45,451 bases of DNA from an uncultured Clostridia bacterium. GTDB taxonomy: Bacteria > Bacillota > Clostridia > Christensenellales > UBA1242. Position 1 is the stretch's first letter. Each line of letters begins with the position of its first letter. This document shows, piece after piece, positions 18,237 through 26,239 of the stretch. The position numbers and the translations under genes were made by a program. The notes below the pieces were generated by a model. It was not told the DNA's origin. It ran no database searches and saw nothing but the letters and a program-made list of their open reading frames with translations. The stretch is from NCBI GenBank assembly GCA_944376845.1, contig CALWDZ010000009.1:1-45451 (forward strand), written 5' to 3'.

Positions 18237-18755
18237 ATGGATCAAATGCAAGATGCAGAGCAAATAGTTATTGATTGGCTTACAGCAATATCACTTAGGC
18301 TGGATGCAAATCATGCGGTGCTTGATCTGATTGAAAAAACATTAAAAAAGGCGAAGATAGAACTTGAATATGCAAGATTTTCTTCGCCATATTTAATTAA
18401 ACTCACAAGTTTTTTAATTAAAATAAATGATAATAAAACTTTACGAATATTAAATAAAAACTTAAAATTAATAGGTCTAAAAAAAGATAAAGATATATTA
18501 AAAAATATTACAAAATCAATTGAAAAAAATTATTTACAAAATATAACTTTAAGAATAAATAAAATATTTGAACTTGACTCATATTTAGAAGAAGTCGGTG
18601 AAAATATTGAAATAAGTAAGTATGTTATTCATATTTTGGATAATTTGAAAAAATGTACTGAGTCGGAAATAAAAATAGATGAGTATTATCAAAACTATTT
18701 AAAAAATTCTTTTGGTGTTGAATACTCTGTAGATGAGGGGAAATATGAAAAATAG
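18237..18755 (+). CDS. Unknown Lys/Asn-rich helical protein
   Basis: The 172-aa product resembles no family I recognise. It is almost entirely predicted helix, rich in Lys, Leu and Ile, with no signal peptide or membrane segment. It follows rplQ by 16 nt with a GGAG site, so it is probably read from the ribosomal operon. Its codons are noticeably more AT-rich than those of the ribosomal genes. The stop codon lies inside the start of the downstream microprotein. Confidence 0.6.
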   Translation: MDQMQDAEQIVIDWLTAISLRLDANHAVLDLIEKTLKKAKIELEYARFSSPYLIKLTSFLIKINDNKTLRILNKNLKLIGLKKDKDILKNITKSIEKNYLQNITLRINKIFELDSYLEEVGENIEISKYVIHILDNLKKCTESEIKIDEYYQNYLKNSFGVEYSVDEGKYEK

Positions 18756-18834
18756 CAATGTAAATGATTTAGTGGTAAAATTAAAAAAAATTGATGATGT
18801 AGTAAATGAGATTTTAGATACTTTTGATAATTAA
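18745..18834 (+). CDS. Putative 29-residue microprotein
   Basis: The frame MKNSNVNDLVVKLKKIDDV.. continues to ..LDTFDN and predicts one amphipathic helix. AGGGG 6 nt ahead of the ATG is a good ribosome binding site. The start overlaps the previous gene by 11 bases and the stop abuts a terminator, a layout typical of the last gene in an operon. Function is unknown; it may bind the product of the preceding gene. Confidence 0.5.
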   Translation: MKNSNVNDLVVKLKKIDDVVNEILDTFDN

Positions 18835-18860
18835 CACACTTTTTTATAGGTGTGTTTTTT
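18833..18860 (+). terminator. Terminator of the ribosomal supercluster
   Basis: AACACAC (18833-18839) pairs with GTGTGTT (18850-18856), and a six-T run ends at 18860. It lies directly after the microprotein stop. Confidence 0.85.
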
Positions 18861-18908
18861 AGTAATTTTTACTATTTTATTTTGTTTTTATTTTTATTTA
18901 GGTTATAC

Positions 18909-18914
18909 TATAAT
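18909..18914 (+). promoter_or_regulatory. -10 box of the VirB4-like gene
   Basis: A perfect TATAAT lies 32 nt ahead of the ATG at 18946. No good -35 box is seen at 17 nt (only T-rich DNA), so the call rests on the -10 box and on its position between a terminator and an AAGGAG site. Confidence 0.4.
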
Positions 18915-18945
18915 AAATTTTGTATCTATAAAAAGGAGTAAAATA

Positions 18946-21618
18946 ATGCATATTATTCCTAGAAAAACCAAAGTAAAAATGGAGATCATCAAAAATGTCA
19001 CACTTTCTGATGTCATTTTTGCTGTAATAGGTGTGGCAGGCGCACTTGGTTTCTTTTTAAGTAATTTCGCTGGTGGACTCAACTACTGGATAGGAATTGC
19101 CTGGTGCGCTATTATCGTATCACTATTTTTTAAGATAAGTGATGATATGCGTCTATATCAAACACTTGGCTATTTATTTCGTTTCTTGGCTCAACGAAAA
19201 AAATATTCATTTAATAAAGCAAAACATAATTCTCCTGTTCAAGAAATTATTCCTTTCACAGGTCTTTATCAAGATAGATACATAGATTTTAAAGAATATT
19301 ATGCTCAAGTCATTGAAATTCAGCCTATTGTATTTAGTCTTTTAAATGAATATAAGCGTAATATGGTTATAAACACTTTTGCCAATGCAATAAGAAGACT
19401 TACAAATGACCAAATGGCAACACTTGTTAAATTAAATAAGGCGATGGTGTTAGATAATTATATCTATGGTGAAGATAGAAAATATGATAACCTGCTAGAA
19501 CTACAGTATGAAGGGGAGATTACTCAAAAAGAAGTTGAAGTTCGTGCGGGCATATTTGAAGAACGTGTTTCTCAAATGGAAAGACGAAATCGTGAAGAAA
19601 AGATTTATAAAGACTATTTCTATCTCGTCGTTTATGATAAAGATAAAGAATTGCTTGAAAATACAGTAAATGGTATTATAACTACTTTACTTCAAGCAGT
19701 AACGCCAATAAATTCAAGACGTTTAGTTGGAAAAGACCTACTTGTTTTCTTAAAAGCAAATTATGGTAAGGAATTTGATGAGCGTGAACTTGATGCCGTT
19801 TCAATGAACAAATACTTTGAGTGGGTTGTTCCAAAGAAGATAAAATTTCAAGCATCAAAAGTGCTTTTAGATGGCAAACCATATCGTCAATTTGTTATCT
19901 CTGATTATCCAATTCAAGTTCCAGATGCCTGGGGTTCCTCATTTTATCTACTTGACCGTACAAGAGTTGTAACTAAAATTAAACCTCAAAAAAAATATGA
20001 GTCCGAAAAGGCAATAGATAAAGCCATAATGGAAATGGAAGCAAAGTTTGCTAGAAGTTCTTCTACAAGTCGTCAGATTGAAAATGAAACACACCTAGAA
20101 ACACTTAAAAATTTGCTTGTCAATCTTAAAAACAACAATGAGCAACTCTATGATGTCAATACCTTTATTATGTGTGAAGACCCAGCAAGAAAAGAAGTTC
20201 GTGCAATACTAAGACAGGAAGGCTTTAAATACAGCGAAATGTTTGGACGCCAAGTTGATGCTTTTGTAAGTAGTAATATCTCGATGCGTGACAATATTGA
20301 GGAATTTAAACGCGGTATACCTACAACATCACTTGCGGCAATTTTCCCATTTATTTCAGGTGCTCTTCAAGACCCAAATGGTTTTTATATTGGCGACAAT
20401 GAATTCCCTGTATTTGTGGATTTCTTTATGCGTAATCGTGAAAGAGTTAACTCTAATATGATGATTATTGGTAAGTCTGGTTCTGGTAAATCATATGCGA
20501 CAAAAACTCTACTTGCAAATTTTGCAGCGGACAACACAAAAGTATTTATTTTGGACCCAGAAAACGAATATACAAATCTTGCAATCAATCTTGATGGTAA
20601 AGTTATTGATGTAGGTTCATCGCAAATGGGTATTATCAACCCATTCCATGTTATGACTACACTAAAAGATGATACTTTGTCACTTACAGCAGAACGTGAT
20701 GAAGAAGGGAATATAATTGATGAAGAATATGATTCCAGCGATACTTTTGCACAGCACTTGCAGTTTTTGGAGCAATTCTTTAGAGTTATTTTGGAAGGTA
20801 TTGAATCTGACCCATTCGAACTTTTAAACTCAATTGTGGTTGACCTATATAAGAAAAAGGGCATAGACGGAACAAGTAACTTCACCACACTTCCAGTTGA
20901 TGCTTATCCAACTTTTGACGACCTTTATGACCTTGTTCTTGAAAGATTAAAGACTGAGAAAAATGAATATGTACTAAACAATCTAAATGTCGTTGAAACA
21001 TATATCAAAAAGTTTGCAAAAGGTGGGCGTAATAGTAAACTTTGGAATGGACCTACAACACTTGAAACGAAGGAGAATTTTATTACATTCAACTTCCAGT
21101 CATTGCTTGCAAGTAATAACCAAGTTATAGCAAATGCCCAAATGCTTATTGTATTTAAGTATCTTATGAATGAAATCATTAAAAATAAGGACTTTAATGC
21201 AAAATACAATGTCAATCGTAAAATTATAGTTGCGGTTGATGAAGCGCATATGTTTATCAATCCAAAATATCCAATAGCACTTGACTTCATGGCGCAAATG
21301 GCTAAGCGTATTCGTAAGTATGGCGGTATGCAAATAGTCATTACACAAAATATCAAAGACTTTGTTGGTTCGGCAGAAATTGAAAGACAATCAACCGCCG
21401 TAATCAACGCCAGCCAGTATTCTATGATATTCTCTCTTGCACCAAGTGATATGAATGACCTTGTTGAACTTTATCGAAAGAGTGGTGAAATTAACCAGCA
21501 AGAGCAAGACACCATAGTTACAGCAGGTGTAGGTCAAGCATTCTTAATCACAAGTCCAATGAACAGAACTATGGTACAGATTGTGGCGTATGATTATGTG
21601 CGCAAACTCTTCTCATAA
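18946..21618 (+). CDS. PrgI-VirB4-like fusion ATPase (type IV secretion/conjugation type)
   Basis: The 890-aa product begins with a short basic segment and two membrane helices (about residues 23-38 and 46-62), resembling the small PrgI-type component of Gram-positive conjugation systems. It continues as a VirB4/TraC-like ATPase. Walker A is GKSGSGKS near residue 510 and Walker B is KIIVAVDEAHMFI near 760; an arginine-rich AKRIRKYGG helix and VITQN follow. VirB4 ATPases power assembly and substrate transfer in type IV secretion. The ATG at 18946 behind AAAAGGAG is preferred over an upstream in-frame codon that overlaps the terminator. No coupling protein, VirB6, relaxase or pilin lies nearby, so a housekeeping, non-conjugative role is possible. 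Confidence 0.8.
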   Translation: MHIIPRKTKVKMEIIKNVTLSDVIFAVIGVAGALGFFLSNFAGGLNYWIGIAWCAIIVSLFFKISDDMRLYQTLGYLFRFLAQRKKYSFNKAKHNSPVQEIIPFTGLYQDRYIDFKEYYAQVIEIQPIVFSLLNEYKRNMVINTFANAIRRLTNDQMATLVKLNKAMVLDNYIYGEDRKYDNLLELQYEGEITQKEVEVRAGIFEERVSQMERRNREEKIYKDYFYLVVYDKDKELLENTVNGIITTLLQAVTPINSRRLVGKDLLVFLKANYGKEFDERELDAVSMNKYFEWVVPKKIKFQASKVLLDGKPYRQFVISDYPIQVPDAWGSSFYLLDRTRVVTKIKPQKKYESEKAIDKAIMEMEAKFARSSSTSRQIENETHLETLKNLLVNLKNNNEQLYDVNTFIMCEDPARKEVRAILRQEGFKYSEMFGRQVDAFVSSNISMRDNIEEFKRGIPTTSLAAIFPFISGALQDPNGFYIGDNEFPVFVDFFMRNRERVNSNMMIIGKSGSGKSYATKTLLANFAADNTKVFILDPENEYTNLAINLDGKVIDVGSSQMGIINPFHVMTTLKDDTLSLTAERDEEGNIIDEEYDSSDTFAQHLQFLEQFFRVILEGIESDPFELLNSIVVDLYKKKGIDGTSNFTTLPVDAYPTFDDLYDLVLERLKTEKNEYVLNNLNVVETYIKKFAKGGRNSKLWNGPTTLETKENFITFNFQSLLASNNQVIANAQMLIVFKYLMNEIIKNKDFNAKYNVNRKIIVAVDEAHMFINPKYPIALDFMAQMAKRIRKYGGMQIVITQNIKDFVGSAEIERQSTAVINASQYSMIFSLAPSDMNDLVELYRKSGEINQQEQDTIVTAGVGQAFLITSPMNRTMVQIVAYDYVRKLFS

Positions 21619-21747
21619 AAAATCAACAAAAAACTTCGAAATACTGCGTTTACTGGCGTGTTGGACTAGACAGTCATTTACGAATATGTAAACTCCTGCC
21701 TAGTCGACACGCCGAGCCTTGTCTTTCTTGTTTTTTGTTGATTTTTT
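21617..21747 (+). repeat. Nested inverted repeat (large stem-loop) after the VirB4-like gene
   Basis: An 18-bp arm (21617-21634) recurs perfectly inverted at 21730-21747. Inside it 21655-21673 pairs with 21696-21713 with few mismatches (outer GGCGTGT, inner ACTAG), and inside that TTTAC pairs with GTAAA (21777-type spacing: 21677-21681 with 21688-21692). RNA would form one long interrupted hairpin starting at the stop codon. The right outer arm ends in TTTTTT, so it may act as a terminator. It could also be a structured RNA or the remnant of a mobile element. Confidence 0.65.
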
Positions 21748-22215
21748 ATCTTTCTACTTGTCGAGCAACACTTCGAGCCTAGCATACGCCTCGCAATTTT
21801 GCGTTTTTTAATATCTATATGTGAGCCTCGTTACTGGGGCTATTTTTGCGTTTTTTAGCAATGCAATAACCCCTGCGTGTTTTGACACCGCTAGCCTTGT
21901 CTTTCTTGTTTTTTGTTGATTTTTTATCTTTCTATTTGTCGAGCAACACTTCGAGCCTAGCATCCGTCTCGCAATTTTGCGTTTTTAATATTCATATGTG
22001 AGCCTCGTTACTGGGGCTATTTTTGCATTTTTATTACACTTGTCGAGCCTCGTTACTTTCTAGTTAACACGTCGAGCCTTGTCTTTCTTGTTTTTTGTTG
22101 ATTTTTTATCTTTCTATTTGTCGAGCAACACTTCGAGCCTAGCATCCGCCTCGCAATTTTGCGTTTTTAATATCTATATGTGAGCCTCGTTACTGGGGCT
22201 ATTATTGCGTTTTTT
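21701..22215. repeat. Three ~155-bp non-coding repeats
   Basis: Units start near 21701, 21880 and 22061 and end near 21856, 22032 and 22215, with a period of about 180 bp and short unrelated spacers. Each runs from TAGTCGACACGCCGAGCC-like DNA through a shared CTTGTCTTTCTTG block and GTCGAGCAACACTTCGAGCC, then CGCAATTTTGCG. Each ends with a GCCTC/GGGGC hairpin followed by T-rich DNA. Copies are highly similar outside the spacers. There is no open frame of note. Function is unknown; tandem terminators or a structured RNA array are possible. Confidence 0.8.
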
Positions 22216-22250
22216 GTTGTTTGTTTTTAAATATAAGCATATACTATATT

Positions 22251-22290
22251 GTCATTGTGAGGAGCGTTAGCGACGCAACAATCTCAACCG
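22251..22290. repeat. Interspersed REP-like element
   Basis: GTCATTGTGAGGAGCG and TTAGCGACGCAACAATCTC belong to the same broad repeat group as the elements at 1-366, in a GAGGAGCG variant with its own small inverted repeat (GCGTTAGCGACGC). Confidence 0.7.
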
Positions 22291-22393
22291 ATTTTTTGTC
22301 CAAGGTTGCTGGTTTTGTAACTAAAGTTTTTCGTACATATGGTTATGATTTGTAAAAAAAACAACCAATACTCTAAAAAAATAAAATTAACTA

Positions 22394-22422
22394 TTGAATT
22401 TTTATAGATGTTTTGTTATACT
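22394..22422 (+). promoter_or_regulatory. Promoter of the 673-aa unknown gene
   Basis: TTGAAT (22394-22399), a 17-nt spacer and TATACT (22417-22422) with an extended TG at 22414-22415. A GGAGGGG ribosome binding site follows at 22435-22441. Confidence 0.8.
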
Positions 22423-22445
22423 ATATATAAATTCGGAGGGGTTAT

Positions 22446-24467
22446 ATGTCTGATTTAGATAAAACACAACTTTCAGAGGCATTACTAAAAGATATGAAAG
22501 ATTTTGCTAGGACTGGTGAAGATCCTATATTTTGGCTAGTCAATGGCAAAGATGTTTCTATTGATGAAATAATTACAAGAATGCAATCAGCAAATATCGA
22601 ATCTGTTGTTGGATTGGGTTATAAAACAATGGACCAATGGAGCAGGTCTAATCCACCACGTGCGGTTCGTAAATCTATTGCACCAATAACAAACACAGAT
22701 AGATACTCATCTTTTGCTCTTATTGAAGATGCAAGTCATTATGGGAAACTTCGTTATCCATTAGTTGCTTCATATGCTGCAAAAAATTTATTTTTTGGAA
22801 CAAAAACTTTTCCTGACTATTCTCGTTTTATAAACAGAATAAGGTCAGCATACAAAGTAAAAGTTATTGAAAAAAATGATTCTGGTGAATTGTTCAGTTA
22901 CAAAAGAAAAGGCAAAGTTAGTGCAATGCTAAAAAACATAGGCTATGGTGCCTTAAATTTATGCAGAAAATTGTTCAAAAAGCAAATTTTCAAACCAAGT
23001 GCATCATATAAAGGCAAAATTGTAATCAATGGAAGCATTGCAGTTGGTGATAATAATAGATACAAATTTTCTCAACAGGAAAAACTAACAAGGATTATTT
23101 ACGCACTTACAAAAGTTACTTCAAAAGATATAGCAAAACAAAATAAGATAAATTTAGATAATAGGGTTATGGCTTATGCAAACCTTCTTGCAAACGTGCT
23201 TGTATGCCGAGCAATAAACTATGGTAGCAATAATGCAAATCGTATTGTTGAAGCAAGTTTATCTCTTCAAATGTGCAACACTTTAGCAGGACTTGAAATT
23301 GACTCACAAACACTTAAACAGGCAAATGATATTGCAAAACAAACCGCCTTATTTACAATAAACAAACTTGGAATATCCAAAAATGAAATTATGACGGCTA
23401 TGCGCGCAACTGGTTACGAATATCACACAGAGCCAAAAACGGTTATAGATGCACTTGTACCAAGACGTACTCTTGTAAATGAAGATGTTTTTGTTAATCA
23501 TGCTGAACAACTTTTGGGAATCACACATAATACCGAAAATAAGGCTGAAAAAATAAAAGCAAATGAACAAAACAATACAAATAAAGAAAATTTAAGTGCA
23601 TCACAAAAACATGAAAAAGAAGCACTTGATAATCCGCCACCTCCTGATGTGATTTATATGGGACCTCCAAAAGAAGATAATCAAGAGAGTGTAAATGTCA
23701 AGGAAGAAGATGCATTAAACAATCCAAAACCTGATGATGTAATTTATCTTGGAACCACTAAAGATGAAGGTATAGATATTAACAATACAGATGATTTAAA
23801 ACAATCAGATGAAACATATACTGCGAATTTTAACACAGATGATATGATTGAATATGCCGAAATGGTTAGTGATTTATATTCAGAAGGAACACCTAAATCA
23901 AAAGTTCAAACATTGGCAGAGCATACAGGTGTTAGAACAAAAGATGTTTATATAACAAAGGCTTCAGCAGAAAAATATATCGATAGAGTGGTACTTTCAT
24001 CAATTAGAAAAGATATTGATAAAGATTTAAATAAAATAGACTCAAGTGAAGATACTTCAATAGTTACACAAAGAGCAAAAAGAAGATATAATTTCTTAGA
24101 GCATCTTTACACATATTATGATAGAAACAAAAACGAAGATAGCCAATCTTTGCAACAAAAAGTTGATAAAGAACTTGATTCTATCGAAGTCGGCGACAAT
24201 GTTTACGCACATTCTTATGCAAAATCAATGATAGATTTAAGACATAGCATAGTGGATGACATTTTTGGTGAAAATGATAAAATTATCAAACCAGAAGGTA
24301 AGGAAATTGCAGGACTCGTCAATGACCACACAGAAAAGAAATATAGTGCAAAACTTTCAGCATATGTCAAAGGTGCATTAAAGAAATGCTTAAGGACTGT
24401 ATTCAAAGAAATTGACGGCAAAATTTTTGAACAAAAAAATTTGGTTGAACCAGATTCATCAAAATAA
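22446..24467 (+). CDS. Unknown 673-aa protein with a duplicated NPxPxDVIYxG motif
   Basis: I do not recognise a family. There is no signal peptide or clear membrane segment, so a cytoplasmic location is likely. Residues 1-360 look globular, with a basic patch (residues ~150-190). Residues ~365-460 are an acidic, low-complexity linker holding two copies of a short motif (ALDNPPPPDVIYMG at ~393 and ALNNPKPDDVIYLG at ~423, 30 residues apart). Residues 460-673 are charged and helical. The duplicated motif in a linker looks like a docking site for a partner. The gene has its own promoter and terminator. It follows the VirB4-like gene, but a link is only positional. Confidence 0.7.
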   Translation: MSDLDKTQLSEALLKDMKDFARTGEDPIFWLVNGKDVSIDEIITRMQSANIESVVGLGYKTMDQWSRSNPPRAVRKSIAPITNTDRYSSFALIEDASHYGKLRYPLVASYAAKNLFFGTKTFPDYSRFINRIRSAYKVKVIEKNDSGELFSYKRKGKVSAMLKNIGYGALNLCRKLFKKQIFKPSASYKGKIVINGSIAVGDNNRYKFSQQEKLTRIIYALTKVTSKDIAKQNKINLDNRVMAYANLLANVLVCRAINYGSNNANRIVEASLSLQMCNTLAGLEIDSQTLKQANDIAKQTALFTINKLGISKNEIMTAMRATGYEYHTEPKTVIDALVPRRTLVNEDVFVNHAEQLLGITHNTENKAEKIKANEQNNTNKENLSASQKHEKEALDNPPPPDVIYMGPPKEDNQESVNVKEEDALNNPKPDDVIYLGTTKDEGIDINNTDDLKQSDETYTANFNTDDMIEYAEMVSDLYSEGTPKSKVQTLAEHTGVRTKDVYITKASAEKYIDRVVLSSIRKDIDKDLNKIDSSEDTSIVTQRAKRRYNFLEHLYTYYDRNKNEDSQSLQQKVDKELDSIEVGDNVYAHSYAKSMIDLRHSIVDDIFGENDKIIKPEGKEIAGLVNDHTEKKYSAKLSAYVKGALKKCLRTVFKEIDGKIFEQKNLVEPDSSK

Positions 24468-24475
24468 TTTAATGT

Positions 24476-24507
24476 AAAAAACTCTCTAAAGTTAGAGAGT
24501 TTTTTTG
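24476..24507 (+). terminator. Terminator of the 673-aa gene
   Basis: ACTCTCTA (24481-24488) and TAGAGAGT (24493-24500) form a perfect stem with an AAGT loop, flanked by A's and followed by seven T's. Confidence 0.9.
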
Positions 24508-24540
24508 TCATTCTGAGCGACAGCGAAGAATCTTTTCACT
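24507..24540. repeat. Interspersed REP-like element
   Basis: GTCATTCTGAGCGACAGCG followed by AAGAATCTTTTCAC is a clean copy of the repeat found at 1-366 and 43630. It sits between the terminator and the aldolase stop codon. Confidence 0.75.
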
Positions 24541-25458
24541 TTATGCTTTGTTATCAGAATGGAACACATCGCAAATTTTGTGGGTGACAAGGTCTTCTAT
24601 GCCTTTTTGAACACTTCCAAAGTATGCTTTTGTGTCAACACTTTCTGGGTTTTCCTTAAAATAATTTCTAAGTTCCCTTGTGGTTGCCATTCTTATATCA
24701 GTATCAACATTTATTTTGCATATATTGTATTTTGTGCAAGCCTTTTCAAGCATAGGTTCAGGTACCCCTTTTGCACTTTTAATATTTCCGCCAAGTGCAT
24801 TTATGTCCAAAATTGTTTGCTCGTTTACACTTGAAGCACCATGCAAAACAAATGGAAAGTCAGGAACAAGATTTTGTATTTCTTCCAATATATCAAATGC
24901 AAGTTTTGGTTCGCCAGCAAACTTATGTATTCCATGACTTGTGCCAATTGCTATTGCAAGTGAGTCAACGCTTGTTTTTTCAACAAATTCCTTTGCCTCA
25001 CTAGGTGAGGTGTATAAACTTTCTTGACCTATATGCTCGTCTTCTGTGCCCAGAAGCCTACCAAGTTCTCCTTCAACCTGTACACCATAACTATGTGCTA
25101 GGTCGACAACTTTTTTTGTAAGTGCAACATTTTCTTCAAATTCAAGTGCACTACCATCAATCATAACACTATCAAAACCAAGGGAAATGGCTTTTGCACA
25201 AATTTCATAATCTTTGCCATGGTCAAGATGAAAAAACATTGGTATATCATATGCTTTTTTGCTTGCAGATATAAAACCTTTTACATATTCATCTCCCATG
25301 TACTTTAATGCACCACTTGATATTGCAACAATAACTGGTGAGTTGTTTTTTTGTGCAGAACTAAGTATTCCTTTCAAACTTTCAAGGTTGCAAAAATTAA
25401 AAGCACCAAGGGCATAACCTTTATGTATAGCGTCTTTATAACAATCAACTAATTTCAT
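24541..25458 (-). CDS. fba: Class II fructose-bisphosphate aldolase
   Basis: The 305-aa zinc aldolase is of the FbaA/GatY/KbaY family. Visible active-site elements are HLDHG (H77, D79, H80), EGELG (129-133), GTSHG with H175, LHGASS with H206 and INVDTD (249-254). It cleaves fructose-1,6-bisphosphate in glycolysis; a tagatose-bisphosphate substrate cannot be excluded from sequence. The ATG has a GGAG site and a divergent promoter (25474-25501). Confidence 0.9.
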   Translation of the reverse strand: MKLVDCYKDAIHKGYALGAFNFCNLESLKGILSSAQKNNSPVIVAISSGALKYMGDEYVKGFISASKKAYDIPMFFHLDHGKDYEICAKAISLGFDSVMIDGSALEFEENVALTKKVVDLAHSYGVQVEGELGRLLGTEDEHIGQESLYTSPSEAKEFVEKTSVDSLAIAIGTSHGIHKFAGEPKLAFDILEEIQNLVPDFPFVLHGASSVNEQTILDINALGGNIKSAKGVPEPMLEKACTKYNICKINVDTDIRMATTRELRNYFKENPESVDTKAYFGSVQKGIEDLVTHKICDVFHSDNKA

Positions 25459-25473
25459 ATTATCTCCATAAAT

Positions 25474-25501
25474 ATTATATATTTTTTTGTTTATTTATCA
25501 A
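25474..25501 (-). promoter_or_regulatory. Promoter of the aldolase gene
   Basis: On the minus strand TTGATA, a 16-nt spacer and a perfect TATAAT precede a GGAG site and the ATG at 25458. Confidence 0.75.
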
Positions 25502-25540
25502 ATCATTTCTATTATTTTTTCACAGTACATAAAATATACT

Positions 25541-26194
25541 ATGAAAAAATATGTTGTCCATGTGTCAATACTTTTATTATTTATAATTTTTTGTTTTATT
25601 TACAATTTTTCATATGGCAAAACAGCACAAAATTTAATGTGCTCTCAAATTGAATATGACTATTTTTGTCTTGAAACAGATTATTACAATGCAACGTTGC
25701 GTTTTGGTGTGCGAGAAAGTTATTTTAGACGCGATATGATAAGAACACAAAAAAAACAATATGGTGTTTTAACAATAAAATTTTTTGGCGATGTACCTTA
25801 TGCACAAAATGTAGTTGCAAGGCTAAAAATACGTGACGAAGAAATAATGTGCATACTGGAAAAAAATCCTTTCGATTCTAGTTTTATGTGTGATATTGAA
25901 AGGGTATATAAAGCGGACAAAATTTTGTTATATGTAGATAATGTAGATTTTCAGTATCACGACCTTACAAGTGTTACTAGTTCATTCAATGCAGATTATA
26001 GTAAAGCATTAGATTTTTCTTTTAAAACGTTAAAATCTTTTATAGACGAAAATAAAGATGCTGTTGAATGCTATTTGACAATACGACAAAGTGAAGATAA
26101 CCAGCAATATTTATGGTATTTTGTAGCAGTTGGTAAAACGCAAACCAAGTTTATTCTTTTTGACCATAATTTAAATATCTGCTTAATGTCTTGA
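25541..26194 (+). CDS. Membrane-anchored or secreted unknown protein
   Basis: The 217-aa product starts MKKYVVHVSILLLFIIFCF, a basic N-terminus plus one hydrophobic helix, so it is probably exported or anchored. The rest is beta-rich with several Tyr and Asp. I recognise no family. I chose the ATG at 25541 over an upstream TTG because it gives a proper signal-type N-terminus. No ribosome binding site is visible; TAAAAT at 25530-25535 lies 5 nt before the ATG, so the mRNA may be leaderless. Confidence 0.6.
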   Translation: MKKYVVHVSILLLFIIFCFIYNFSYGKTAQNLMCSQIEYDYFCLETDYYNATLRFGVRESYFRRDMIRTQKKQYGVLTIKFFGDVPYAQNVVARLKIRDEEIMCILEKNPFDSSFMCDIERVYKADKILLYVDNVDFQYHDLTSVTSSFNADYSKALDFSFKTLKSFIDENKDAVECYLTIRQSEDNQQYLWYFVAVGKTQTKFILFDHNLNICLMS

Positions 26195-26219
26195 TTGTTT
26201 TCTGGTTTTTTGCTAAACT
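26191..26219 (+). promoter_or_regulatory. Promoter of hflX
   Basis: TTGATT, a 17-nt spacer and TAAACT with an extended TG (26211-26212), followed by AGGAGGG at 26229-26235. Confidence 0.75.
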
Positions 26220-26239
26220 AACTCGGTTAGGAGGGTTTT

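Noticed and set aside
21701..22215. CRISPR array
   Set aside because: Three ~155-bp repeats are far longer than CRISPR repeats, spacers are not of uniform size and no cas genes are present.
24559..25004. Plus-strand frames inside the aldolase gene
   Set aside because: They are antisense to a firmly identified gene and have no ribosome binding sites.
25487..25540. TTG start extending the 25541 protein
   Set aside because: It would put 18 hydrophobic residues ahead of a proper basic signal-type start and overlaps the divergent promoter of the aldolase.
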